Assembly (NCBI GenBank): GCA_025200525.1
Contig: CM045761.1
Span: forward strand, 96,510,182 to 96,574,181
DNA: 64,000 nucleotides
DNA from: Camellia lanceoleosa
Taxonomy: Eukaryota; Streptophyta; Magnoliopsida; Ericales; Theaceae
Direction: 5' to 3'
The notes beneath the pieces are model-generated. The model had not been told where the DNA came from and ran no database searches. It saw only the letters and a program-made list of their open reading frames with translations. Made by a program: the position numbers and the translations under genes. Positions 11,627 through 22,869 of this stretch are shown here, one piece after another (position 1 is the first letter of the stretch; every line of letters starts with the position of its first letter).

Positions 11627-13852
11627 CTACACTTCAATGATGATGAGGTGAATGGCAGGTGTAAGTCGGATGATGAAGTATGGAAGCATTCAAGTAAACA
11701 AGCAAAGTCATCTCAAGTTGAGGATCCTAATGAAGATTGGGAACTTGACTTTTCGCCTGATGGTTTACCATTCACATCCCCAACTAGGACATACGATATA
11801 GAAAGTGTATCAAGTGACCACTTTGACTTTCCTTGTAATGTCATCACTGTGGATGTAAATTTTGAAGAACGAGAAATACATATCATTTGCAATCCAGGTA
11901 ATGATGAGAAAGCAAAAATTGAAGCTAGAAGGGAAACGGAACATCAGGCAAAAGTAACAGTCTCTTTAAAAGATGAGGGTTTTGAAGCCCATCAAAATTT
12001 GAGTATTGAAAGAAATCAAATTTCTAGACACCCTTTCCCTAATTGGGTCGAATGGGTTCAGTTCCCACGAGGATATGCAGTACCTCGTTTTCCTTTATAT
12101 AATGGGACAGGTTGTCCAAGGCGCCATTTGGTTCGTTTCCTTGCACAATGTGGAAACACAGTAAAATGTCAAGCGTTACTTCTACGGCAGTTCGTTCTTT
12201 CTTTGGAAGGATGGGCAGCAGATTGGTACTTCAGACTGCCACCTAATTCAATCCGAGATTGGGACACCATGGCTGAGCGATTCTATAGGACATTTTATAA
12301 AATATGGCCAATAGAAATTGAGATGTCAGAACATTTGGATGATGAAGGTACGTCTTCTCAAACATTTGATTTCATAGAAGGCACAATTGAGGAGAAGATT
12401 GAAACTGTCCTTGATCTTCGAGAGATGGGCACTTGTCGCCCAAGGGATTTGTTCCCTTTATGGGTAGAGCAAACACCATTTCCTGAAGGATACGAACTTC
12501 CAAATTTTGTCCTATATGAGGGGTATAGAGATCCTCAAAGACATATTAGGCGTTTTTTGAAACAGTGTGGGGAAACAGCTCAAAATCAAGCACTTTACCT
12601 AAAACAATTCCCCCTTTCCTTGGAGGGGATCGCCTTTGACTGGTATTACTCCCTCGATAGAGTCGTGGTGCCTAGTTGGGAGGCCATGAAGAATGGTTTT
12701 GAAGAATCTCAATGTTTTTATAGGCGTGACTCCCGGTACCTAAGAAATGGGAGAAGAATGCAGCTTCAGGAAGATAGAGAAGTGACTGATGATGATGATC
12801 ACCCTGCAGCTGGACCGGTTAACATGGTCCAAATAAGTGAGGAAATAAAAGAAGTTGAGGTCAACGAAAAGGTGGTTGCTGAAGTATGCCAGACTTACTT
12901 GACCTACAGGAGGAAATTTCAAAATCCTCAGGACCCTCAAATGTCAGAAGTTCCACAGGTTTTGCTGGAGGAAGAGCAAGTGAAATATGATGTACTAGCT
13001 CATCTAAAGAAAATTCATGCATTCTTGAGCGTATATGATGCACTGAAAATGTCTCTAGAGCTTCAAAAGTCTTTAATATATGCCCTGTCCAAGCCAGAGG
13101 ATTTCCACAAAGAAATCGATGGTAGAAATCAAGAGAAGGCAACTACATGCATGGCTATGGTAACCTTTAGTGACAAAGACATGTGTGCTGAAATGACAGA
13201 CCGTAATCGGCCTTTGTTTATCATTGGGCTTATCCATGATGTGAAAATTTCTCGAATTCTGGTTGATGGAGGATCTGCGGTAAACCTCCTGCCTCGGAGG
13301 GCCTTAAACTTATTAGGGGTTTGAATTTCACAACTTCGCCCAAGTCGTTTGGTTATTCAAGGATTTAATCAGAATGAACAACGCCCAATAGGGAAGATTG
13401 AATTGTGAACCAAGTTTGGGGATATTGAATAAACCACTGAGTTCTTGGTCATTGATGTAGACACCTGTTACAATGCTTTGCTTGGGAGACCATGGATGCA
13501 TAATCATCATGTAGTGCCATCAACTTATCACCAATGTATTAAGTACCCGTTGTCTTCACCCAAAAAAGAAGGGACAATTGTGGCTGGCAATGATCCATTT
13601 GGAGAAGTAGAGGCTTATTATGCTGATGCTCGCTTCTATACAAAGATTTCACAAAGAAAGGGAAAAGATGTAAAAAAGTCTGAAGATACTCCGAATGTCA
13701 AAGACGCTCTAGAGTCTACTCCAGTTTCAACAAAAAGAACTTTTCGATATGTGCCAAAGTCCGAAAAGAAACTGGGAGCAAAGGCTCTAGCCCCAATAAA
13801 TCCAATTTTGGATCTCAAGAGTGAGTTCACATTGCCATTAAGGAGGACATAA
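11627..13852 (+). pseudogene. Extra capsid-like modules and protease of element 1
   Basis: Same frame as gag. Two further capsid-like modules occur at about 12025-12310 (WVEWVQFPRGY, LYNGTGCPRRHLVRFL, SLEGWAADWYFRLP) and about 12440-12720 (WVEQTPFPEGY, GYRDPQRHIRRFL, SLEGIAFDWYYSL), each like the module at 10015. A linker leads to the aspartic protease: ILVDGGSAVNLLP with the catalytic D at 13265, and the later LGRPWMH motif at about 13480. The family usually has D[ST]G; here DGG. The protease cuts the polyprotein during particle maturation. Stops at 13322, about 13406, about 13430 and 13850 break it without shifting frame. Confidence 0.85.
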
Positions 13853-15767
13853 TGCACCTATGTGGAGAAATATAATAAGATTGTGGTCCCTTCTAAAGGA
13901 AAAGGGTTGAAACCCATCATATTCCACTCACTTGGAGATGTTGAACAGAAAGTGAAAGTTGAACAAGTGCCAGAAGAAAACATCTCGAGTTTTGAAAAGC
14001 CTACTTTCAGTGTAGAAATTACACAGATGTCGGTGAAAGTTAGTTTAGATCCTGAAAAAATACCAGAAACAATGACACCCTTTGACTTTGCATTAACACC
14101 TTCGCAGAGGCAGGCTATCCAACAAGGCGGTATTATCACCGCTAGGACAGAAGGGTTAGGCTATCGGGGGGATGAGGAAAAATTTCTAGTAAACATGACT
14201 ATCACTCAAGATGTGTTGGAAGATGTTGACCAAGATGAAGCTCAACTTGCACCAACAGAATTTGAAGCAGGAGGCCAAGCCACCGTGGATGACCTTCGTG
14301 AAATAAATCTAGGTGATGAAGGAGAAAACAAACCAGCCTTCATTAGTGAAAATTTAAAGGAAGAAGAAGCTCGGCAATATATTTCTTTCTTAAGGGAGGA
14401 TCGTGACATATTTGTATGGAACTACAGTGAGATGCCTGGTCTTAATCCAGAGATTGCAGTCCATAAGCTTGCAATTCACCCTGAGAAACGACCAATTAAA
14501 CAGCCTCAAAGGCGAACTCGACCAGAGCTTACAACCCAAATTGAAGCCGAAGTCGACAAGCTTATCAATGCAGGATTCATTAGGGAAGTCCAATATCCAT
14601 CCTGGCTAGCAAACATAGTGCCGGTCAAGAAAAAGAATGGTCAAATAAGGGTCTGCATTGATTTCCGTGATCTCAATGAGGCTTGTCCTAAAGATGACTT
14701 TCCCTTGCCCATCACTGAGCTTCTTGTAGATACAACTACTGGGTATGAAACCTTGTCTTTTATGGATGGATACTCAGGATACAATCAAATCCGAATGGCA
14801 CCTGAAGATGAAGAAATGACTGCATTCAAGACTCCGATAGGAGTCTTTTGCTATAAGGTAATGCCTTTTGGCCTGAAAAATGCTGGGGCCACGTATCAAA
14901 GGGCGATGACTGTAATTTTTGGTGATATGCTACATGACACCATTGAATGCTATATTGATGATCATGTCATCAAGACAAAGGAGAAGGAAAACCATGTGGA
15001 AGATTTGAGAAGAATTTTCGAACATTTGAGGAGATATATACTCAAGATGAACCCACTAAAATGTGCATTTGGAGTTTCCTCAGGAAAATTTCTAGGGTTT
15101 GTGGTTCGAAACAAAGGGATTGAAATTGACCCTACTAAGATTAAAGCCATTGCTGAAATGCCTCCTCTGCAAAATTTAAGGGAATCGAAGGGGTTACAAG
15201 GGAGGTTGGCTTATATCAGAAGATTTATTTCGAACTTGGCTGGTTGATGCGTGGCATTCTCCAGATTGATGAAAAAGGGTGTTCCATTTGAATGGGATCA
15301 ACAGCGCTAAAATGCTTTTAATAGTATTAAGGAGTATCTTTTGAAGCCTCCAGTACTCATAAGGCCAATAAAAGGGAAACCACTCTTGTTGTACATAACA
15401 GCCCTGGATGGTTTGTTAAGGGCACTGTCGGCACAACACAATGAGCATGGGAAAGAAAATGCCTTGTATTACTTGAGTCGTACTCTGGTTAGGGCAGAAG
15501 TCAATTATTCTCCTATCGAAAAGACATGTCTTGCCTTGGTGTTCGCCTTGCAAAAACTAAAGCACTATGTCCTGGAACACGAAGTCAAGTTGATATCAAG
15601 AGCAGACCCCTTGAAATATATACTTTCACGGCCCATACTTTCAGGGAAAATTGCAAAGTGGGCTGTAATTTTCCAACAATTCGCAGTTGAATATGTTCCC
15701 CAAAGAGTTGTAAAGGGGCAAGCTCTAGCAGATTTTTTGGCAGCACATCCTATACCTGATGACTCAC
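13853..15767 (+). pseudogene. pol: Reverse transcriptase and RNase H of element 1
   Basis: After an acidic linker, about 14440-15240 carries the RT: PSWLANIVPVKKKNGQIRVC, DFRDLNEACPKDDFPLP, MDGYSGYNQI, MPFGLKNAGATYQ and the catalytic box YIDDH (YVDD class, both Asp kept). About 15330-15760 is the RT-linked RNase H (ENALYYLSRTL, NYSPIEKTCLAL, ADFLAAHP). RT copies genomic RNA into DNA and RNase H removes the RNA. Stops at 15245 (likely CGA to TGA) and 15308 (likely CAA to TAA) inactivate it. Coding is cut at 15767 by a solo LTR insertion and resumes in frame at 20468. Confidence 0.92.
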
Positions 15768-18700
15768 TGTAGACGTCCCCGTACGCCCCAAGGGGGAGAT
15801 GAGTCCCCCGTTCCGTTCGTTTTGGGCTTACTACAGTTTAGGACTCAAATTGTCACAGTTCTTAATCTGAACCAAAGAGTCCAAATCCGACAAATCGTTT
15901 TGAGAAAACAGATTTTTGAAAGAAGTGCCAAACATGGACTACTTTTCCAGATACAGAGTCGCCACCTAAATATTTTATTTTTGGGAAATTTAGGAAACCC
16001 TGACTCGTTGCCTAAGGCCACGTGTCCGTCATCACCAAAGTTGCCTCGGCTCGGGAACTTGGGTACGATTGGGGAAGGTCACTGGTGAGCACTTCTCGCT
16101 GATCAAAGATCGGCCTCTACTAACCATGATATCTAGTTTTGAAAACATTATGCGTTCTTATTCCGGTTATTAGCCTAGATTTACTATGTGATGTGCACAG
16201 CATACAAGTATAGACCGGGTCGCATGAATTGGAACAAAACACCTCATGTTTGTTTTTGAAAGATGGTTTGCTACTCGCAAGTAAGCTTAAAATGCAGATT
16301 TTGCCACCCTCGGGTGGGCTTAGAAAAGATGGTTTTGCCACTATCTAGTGGGCTTAAAACTCACAGTTAATGATTTGTCCCAATCCAAATAACCCAACCT
16401 TCACCCACAGGCATTCAGGCAGTTATATCACATAAGCAAATAGCCTCATGGTAAGCATGCTATCATGGCAGTCACTCACACACATGCAAGGATGCTAAAG
16501 CATAAAAACTTATCGAGTACTCCAAGTCAAAACAGAAGCTAATTAGAAATCCATGCATGATCCTAACTATACAGAAATGCCTAATGCAACACATGCAAGA
16601 ATGCAACTAAGATAGGCTCGGCTATTCTAAACATGGCATATGGAATGCTACAGTTAACAAGTATTCAACTTGGAATTGAAATACAATGTAGTGAGTTATG
16701 ATGCGCCGAGCCCGGTGCATGCAAAACAGATAAATGAATGCAAACATGCTATCATACTGTATGCTAATTAAAACATGTCCTAATCTAACCATCATAAGCT
16801 GGTAAATAAAAGGGAGAAAGACGTAGGGTTGGAAGACATACATCACACACACGCACACTTATTACAACATTGCCCTCGCACAGAGGGTCCGAATAAATAA
16901 TACAGTCCCAAATGAATAGTTACAGTCCAAATAAATACAAAATCCTAATTAATTAACAAACAAAACTAGGAAAGTTGTAAACTAGCATGCAAGCTAGGGA
17001 CTGCCTCGACTCTGCTCCGGATGATGAATGATGCATGTTCGGGTTGTTTGGCACGGAAATCCATCGCGATGCCCCAATTAGCCTCTGTTTGCAATTGATG
17101 CCGGAATGCTGTGCAAGGCTTTTGAAAGCTGCTGATTTCTGATTTGCTGTAACAGAGAGCAGGAAAGGGGCATATCAATGTATTTTCACATATGTATGCT
17201 TGACTACTCTTCAGGGAGTGTAGTCCTCAATCTTCGTGCCACCAATCACGCATCTCGATGCATGATGACCGAGGAGTCGAGTTGCACGACTTAATATGAA
17301 ATGAATGCACACATAAACACAATAAGACCGAGACTCCATCATGGATAATCCGGAGTGACGGTGACTGGGAATTGAGGCACGTTCCGTTACTCGGAGTACG
17401 AAATGTCCCTCGTTTCCCATGTTCGGGCTAACTCCTACCCCAAACACAATGCAATATGCATGACATGCATGAATGCAATCCTAACATGCAACCTAGCATA
17501 TGCAATGTTATGTAATGGCATACACAATGCACGATGTAACATGGCATACACGATGCTCTAACATACAACCTAGCATACGCAATGCTATGAATTGAAATGG
17601 CATAAGCAATGCATGATGGACTTACACCAACATGAGTGGACCTCACCCACACTCACATCAGTGGCCATTAGATGAAAATGAGACACTCGAGATGCGTGCA
17701 CACATGCACGCAAACCGAGGACCGAACCTAAGGCACGAATGCCACTCTACCAAAGCATGGCAAGGCATGGAATATGGCATAAAAACATGAGAATTTCAGC
17801 ACTAAAATATGATGCTAAACAGCCCCGAAACATGGCAATATGGCACCTGATGCATGAGATGAACCCCAAAACTCAAAACTAGGCATACGCAATGACCTAT
17901 AGCTATACAAAGCATGCATTATTTGATCATGAAGCATGAAGACAGAGTCAAGGAAGTCCCAAAACATGAACTTTCTTAGTTCAAAGCATGGCCAAAAGGT
18001 GCTAGCAAGATGGCCTAAAATAGCATGCGATTTTGACTAGTAAACATGGGTTACATGGCAAGTACATGAAGCAAGTGAGAACTCATCAAACCAGCAAAAA
18101 TAAGTGAATAAAACATGCTAAAATATGGCCAAATAACCATGGAAATGCAGCCAACACATGCACAAATAAGGGGCTCCTTTAGAAGGCATACAAAGGGGTT
18201 ATTAGGCACATACAAGATAGACATGAAGCATGACCAAAAAAATCTAGAAATCAAATATAGTAGTCCCAAAACTCACCAAATTGACCCTAAAATGTGACCT
18301 CAAAGCATGTAAAGAGGGAGGCCTTTGAAAGGCCAAAATGGCCATCAAACAAGTCAAGGTGAGAGGAGGTCATCCCCCTCTGATTTGGAGGCTCAAAACA
18401 GCATCAAAGCCATTGTAAATCCACTGGATTCCAGTGGCTAGAAGGCCAAACAAGGTATGCAACAAGGGCTAGGGTGTAAGTCTCAAAATAAGAGACAATC
18501 GAGCATACAAGGAAGCATGTGACCTCAAATAAGAAAATGTCCTTAATAAAACATGAATATGATGTCAAAACAAGCCTTTTTCCAGTTTATAACAAGTCTC
18601 AAAAATGAACATAAATAGGGCTAATCTATCATGCAAAAATGGCCCTAAAAGAGAGAATAGAGACAAGGGACAGCATCTGGCCCCAAATGGCAAAGAGCCC

Positions 18701-20462
18701 TTCAACAACATTGAAAAAGGGCTCAAAACATGGCATTTTACAGTTTACATCAAGTCTCAAAAATGAACACAAGTGGGGCTAAATCAACATGCAAGAAAAA
18801 GGCCTAAAAGAGGGATAAAGAGGCAAGTGGTAGCAAATGACCTCAAACAGAAAAGAGCCCTTCAACAAAGTTGAAGAGGGGCTCAAAAAAAGACATTTCA
18901 CTGTTTATGACCAAGTCCAAAACAGCTCAAAAATAAGACTAAAATACCATGCAAAAATAGGCCTAAAAGAGAGTTTAAACACAAAGGGTGAGGAGGAGAC
19001 CTCAAATAGAGAAAGACCCTTGATCAAACATGGAGATGAGCTCAAAATGTGACTATTTACATTTTGAGTCGGAGCCCAAAAATGCAAGCAACAAAGGCTA
19101 AAATAGCATGCAAAATAAGGCAAGAAAGAGGGAAAATGGGACTCACCCTTGTAGAACCAAACTTCAACAGCTTTTGGACCAGGTTTGGTGGCTCTCAATC
19201 TCTGAAAATTAGCTTCAAAGGATTGGAATGGAGGATGGAGGTGTGGTGCTATGGGGTGTAGGGTAAATGGTGCAAGGGGCTTAGGGTTTTGAGGGTTGAA
19301 GGATAGAGAGATGGAGAGTTGTATGCAAGGGCTCTCTACAACTTTTGTAACCCTCTAAAATGGAGCTAGGGGGCCTGGTTTTATAGAGGGAGGAGTGGAG
19401 GAAAGGGGGGGAAAATAAAATTCAAATTTCCCCTCCAAAGACCCCCCCGGATACAGGATCTAGGGGGAAAAGGAGGGTGTAGCTGTAAGGAACCAGGTGA
19501 GGGGGTCATGGCCGGCCAGGTTCAGAGGGTTCAGGTGACCGACCGGCCGGCCACCTCCCCTGGCCGGCCGGCCAGGGTCAAAAGGGTCAATGAGAATTAG
19601 TGGCCGGCCACCCCAGAAAAGTGGCCTCCCATGTGTGCACAACACAGCTATGTGGAGAAAAACCAGGAAATGTGACCCAAGAGAGAGAAAAACCCATTTT
19701 TTAGAGGGGTTCAAAAGGGTCAGGAGAGTTGCTGGCCGACCATGCCATATTGGTGGCCTCCCAGGTGTGTACAACACAAATATGTTGTTGAGGGCCAAAG
19801 AAAGTGGCCCGGGAATGGTCAACACCAGCTTTCTAGCGAGGAAAACAGGCGACGGAGAGCGATGAAGGAATAAAGCTGGTCTTCAGAACAATTGCTGGCC
19901 TCCCACCCTTCTACGACCTTCATAACAATGAAAATAAGGTCCCTGCCAAAAATGGACCCAAACCGATGCAAATCGAAGGTTCGGGGGCCGAAGCACGCAG
20001 CCTGGGGCCCCAAAAACTGACTGTTAAGCACCGGAGGTGGCGTTTGACCACGAAGTTGGTCTCTCGAGCCACAGTTTCCCTCAAAAGGGAGGAAATAAGA
20101 TGTGTGCCAAAAATCGGAGCAAACGGAGGTGGTTAAGCAGTCCCGAACCGAGGCACACGGCCGACGGCTCCGAAAATCGGGAACCGGGCTCCAAATGGGA
20201 AAAATGGCCTACGACCACGAAACGTAGCATACGGCCACTGAGAGATGATCTACGAGACCTCTCCCTCCCTTCGAGAAGAGAAAACGGAGAAAACGGGACT
20301 CGGTTCGCAAACTGAGGCAAAGCACAAAAGAATCCGGAAGTCCGGAGGCAAGGCTCGCAGCCGTGACTCCGCAACCTCAAAATGAGCACAATATGCAACA
20401 TCACCGAGCGCTCAGTTGGTGACGTCTGAGTCTTAGGGTCAGTCAAAAATAGGGTGTCTACA
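15768..20462 (-). mobile_element. Antisense solo LTR, 4.7 kb, nested in pol
   Basis: Starts TGTAGACG and ends GTGTCTACA, with a perfect target duplicate CTCAC (15763-15767 and 20463-20467). It is related, in opposite orientation, to the 50865-54313 LTR: shared blocks include gtcgccacctaaatatttt at 15959 (mirrors 54155-54175), the gccctcgcacagagggtccg stretch at 16871 (mirrors 53310-53330) and the gtgtctaca terminus. A GGCCGGCC cluster lies at 19510-19609. No internal element sequence, so it is a solo LTR. Its many small ORFs have no domains. Confidence 0.9.
19510..19609. repeat. Cluster of GGCCGGCC palindromes
   Basis: Five GGCCGGCC octamers within 100 bases: starts 19510, 19545, 19562, 19566 (overlapping) and 19602. 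Related CCGG-rich clusters sit at 315-410, around 34974 and at 51415-51450 in other LTRs of this group. Confidence 0.8.
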
Positions 20463-20467
20463 CTCAC

Positions 20468-21252
20468 CTCTAGTAACTAATTTACCAGATGAAGAAGTTA
20501 TGCAAGTAGAAATTCAGAAAGGATGGGAGATGTATTTTGATAGAGCTTAGAGGAGTCCAGATGACAAGAAGTAAGAAAATCCTAAAAACAATAAAGCTGG
20601 AATTGGAATTGTGTTTGTGACTCCAGACAATGCTATAATCACCCATTCTTTCGCCTTAAGTGAAGGATGCTCCAATAATGAGGTAGAATATGAAGCTGCA
20701 ATTGTTGGATTAGAATTGGTATTACAAATTCCTATTGAAGAACTCTCAATTTATGGAGATTCGGAACTGGTGGTAAAGCAACTCCGTGGAGAATACATTG
20801 TTAAGAAAACAAGTCTTATCCCGTATCATGAAAGGGCTGATCAATTGCTTTCGCAATTTAGGAAAACACATATTTTCCATGTGAAGAGAAGAACAAATGC
20901 TCGAGCTGATTCACTTGCAAGTTTGGCTGCATCATTCACCCTACCAGATAGCAAAACAATTACTATCACGGTAGGTGAAACAAGGGTGTTACAACCTTTA
21001 AAAGAAGTTTCTAACTTGGTTCCAATCTTAGTCGTCACCACGAAAGGAGAAAACGAGGAGGATTGGCGGGAACCATTCATAGCTTACCTCCAACATGGTA
21101 GGCTACCTGAAGATAAAGTAAAAAGAATTAACGTGAGACATAGGGCTACCAAATTCGTCTTGTGGAAAGATGGAACGTTATACAAAAGGTCTTTGGATGG
21201 AATGTACATGAGGTGCATAGCCAAGGAGCGTATTCAAGAGGTAATGGCATAA
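20468..21252 (+). pseudogene. Second, archaeal-type RNase H of element 1
   Basis: Resumes the pol frame after the solo LTR. Motifs are those of the extra RNase H of Tat-lineage elements: CSNNEVEYEAAIVGLELVLQ, IYGDSELVVKQLRGEY, HVKRRTNARADSLASLAASF, giving the acidic catalytic residues E, D and D. The first catalytic strand near 20535-20550 (YFDRA) is followed by stops at 20548 and 20572, and TAA at 21250 separates it from integrase; all are in frame. After removing the LTR and one target duplicate the frame from RNase H continues exactly. Confidence 0.88.
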
Positions 21253-22317
21253 ATACATGCAGGTGTATGTGGGGCACACCAAAGTGGTCCTAAATTACAT
21301 ATGCAGCTAAAACGGTTAGGATACTATTGGCCGACTATGATTGCAGATTGCATAGATTATGCTCGAAGGTGCCAAGTTTGCCAATTTCATGGGAACTTTC
21401 TCCACCAACCCCCAAAGCCTTTACATTTAACAACTTGTTCTTGGCCATTTGCAGCATGGGGTATGGATATTATTGGTCCTTTTGTACCTTCATCTTCAGC
21501 AGGATATCGATACATCCTAGCTGCAATTGATTATTTCTCAAAATGGGCAGAGGTCGTGGCTTTAAAGGATATAAAAAGCATAGTTGTCTCTGAGTTCATT
21601 CGAACCCATATCATTTACAGGTTCGGGATTCTAGAAAGTATCATCATGGATAATGGACAGCCATTCAAGAGTGATGCTTTGAACAAGTTATTTGCCAAGT
21701 ACAAAATCAAAAACAACCATTCATCAAGATATCATGCACCTACCAATGGTTTGGCAGAAGCTTTCAACAAGACATTGTGCAAAATTCTCAAGAAGATAAT
21801 GGATAAGGACAAAAAAGCTTGGCACGAAAAGTTACAAGAAGCTTTGTGGGCTTATCGGACTTTGCACAGAACTCCTACTCAAGCAACCCCTTATTTGTTG
21901 GTTTTTGGAGGAGAAGCAGTGTTACCAATTGAGGTTCAAATACCATCATTGCGAGTGGCAATACAAGAGTCCTTAACAGAAGATGAAAGTGCAAGAGTGA
22001 AGTTGGCTGAGCTGGAGACCCTGGATGAAAGAAGGTTGTATGCTCAACAGAACTTGGAGATCTATCAACAAAGGATGGCAAATGCATTCAATAAAAGAGT
22101 GAGGCTTCGTTCCTTTAAAAAGGGAGACTTGGTACTAATGGTTAGAACACCCATAATAGTCTCACGAAAAACCAAAGGAAAGCTTGAGCCCAAATGGAAA
22201 GGACCTTATGTGATTAAGAAGGTTTATTCTAATGGGGCCAATTTGTTGATAACGATGAATGGTGACAGAATCATTCCCCCAACCAATGCAAGGTTCTTGA
22301 AGAGATATTACCCTTAA
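21253..22317 (+). pseudogene. Integrase of element 1
   Basis: Inserts the cDNA into the genome. The HHCC zinc-binding end is at about 21256-21390 (HAGVCGAHQSG, then CQVCQFHGNF). The catalytic core shows D in WGMDIIGP (21466-21468), D in IIMDNGQPF (21649-21651) and E in NGLAEAFNKT (21757-21759), with 35 residues between the last two, the expected DD35E spacing. The C-terminal part holds KGDLVLMVRTP and LEPKWKGPYVIKKVY, the usual GPY/F module. From 21301 to the TAA at 22315 it is uninterrupted. Only the stop at 21250 separates it from the RNase H. Confidence 0.93.
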
Positions 22318-22326
22318 AAAAGCCTG

Positions 22327-22368
22327 CTAGGTTGAAAACCCGAAAGGGCGGCCTAGGCAAAAGTTAGG
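22327..22368 (+). ncRNA. Conserved hairpin after pol (copy I)
   Basis: Outer stem CTAGG (22327-22331) with CCTAG (22352-22356); inner stem CCC (22339-22341) with GGG (22346-22348) closed by a GAAA tetraloop; single strand ttgaaaa on the 5' side. It is followed by aaaagttagggc. It starts ten bases after the pol stop. Two copies with compensatory changes lie at 57728 and 57923. A cis-acting RNA element is inferred. Confidence 0.65.
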
Positions 22369-22388
22369 GCAAAAAAAAAAAAAAAAGA

Positions 22389-22757
22389 GTCAAATACCAC
22401 CAACGGTATTGTATGTGGTTAAACTGCTAAAATATCCCATCGAAATCTAAGGTGGTAAAACATTGGATACTCCTGGTCCGCAAGAGTATAAACTGTATAT
22501 GGCCAAACAAAAGTCAAATACCCACCAACGGTATTGTATGTGGTTAAACTGCTAAAATATCTCACCGAAATCTAAGGTGGTAAAACATTGGATACTCCTA
22601 GCCCGCAAGAGTATAAACTGTGTACGGCCAACCAAAAGTCAAAAACCACCAACGGTATTGTATGTGGTTAAACTACTAAAATATCCCACCGAAATCTAAG
22701 GTGGTAAAACATTGGATACTCCTGGCCTGCAAGAGTATAAACTGTGAACGGCTAAAA
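22389..22757. repeat. Three ~124-bp tandem repeats after pol
   Basis: Units start at 22389, 22512 and 22638, each containing accaacggtattgtatgtgg, ctaaggtggtaaaacattgg and gcaagagtataaactgt. They differ at a handful of bases. They separate pol from the antisense gene. Confidence 0.85.
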
Positions 22758-22869
22758 TAAGAAAAATCAATTTATTGTATTGAGAAATTTCATATAACAA
22801 ATAAATCTATCACTGAGCGAAATTTCATAAATACATTATGTTCGGATGAATAACAAAATAAAAGTGCAT

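Noticed and set aside
20037..20467. 100-residue ORFs on both strands
   Set aside because: Inside a solo LTR next to its end; overlapping on opposite strands, no domain.
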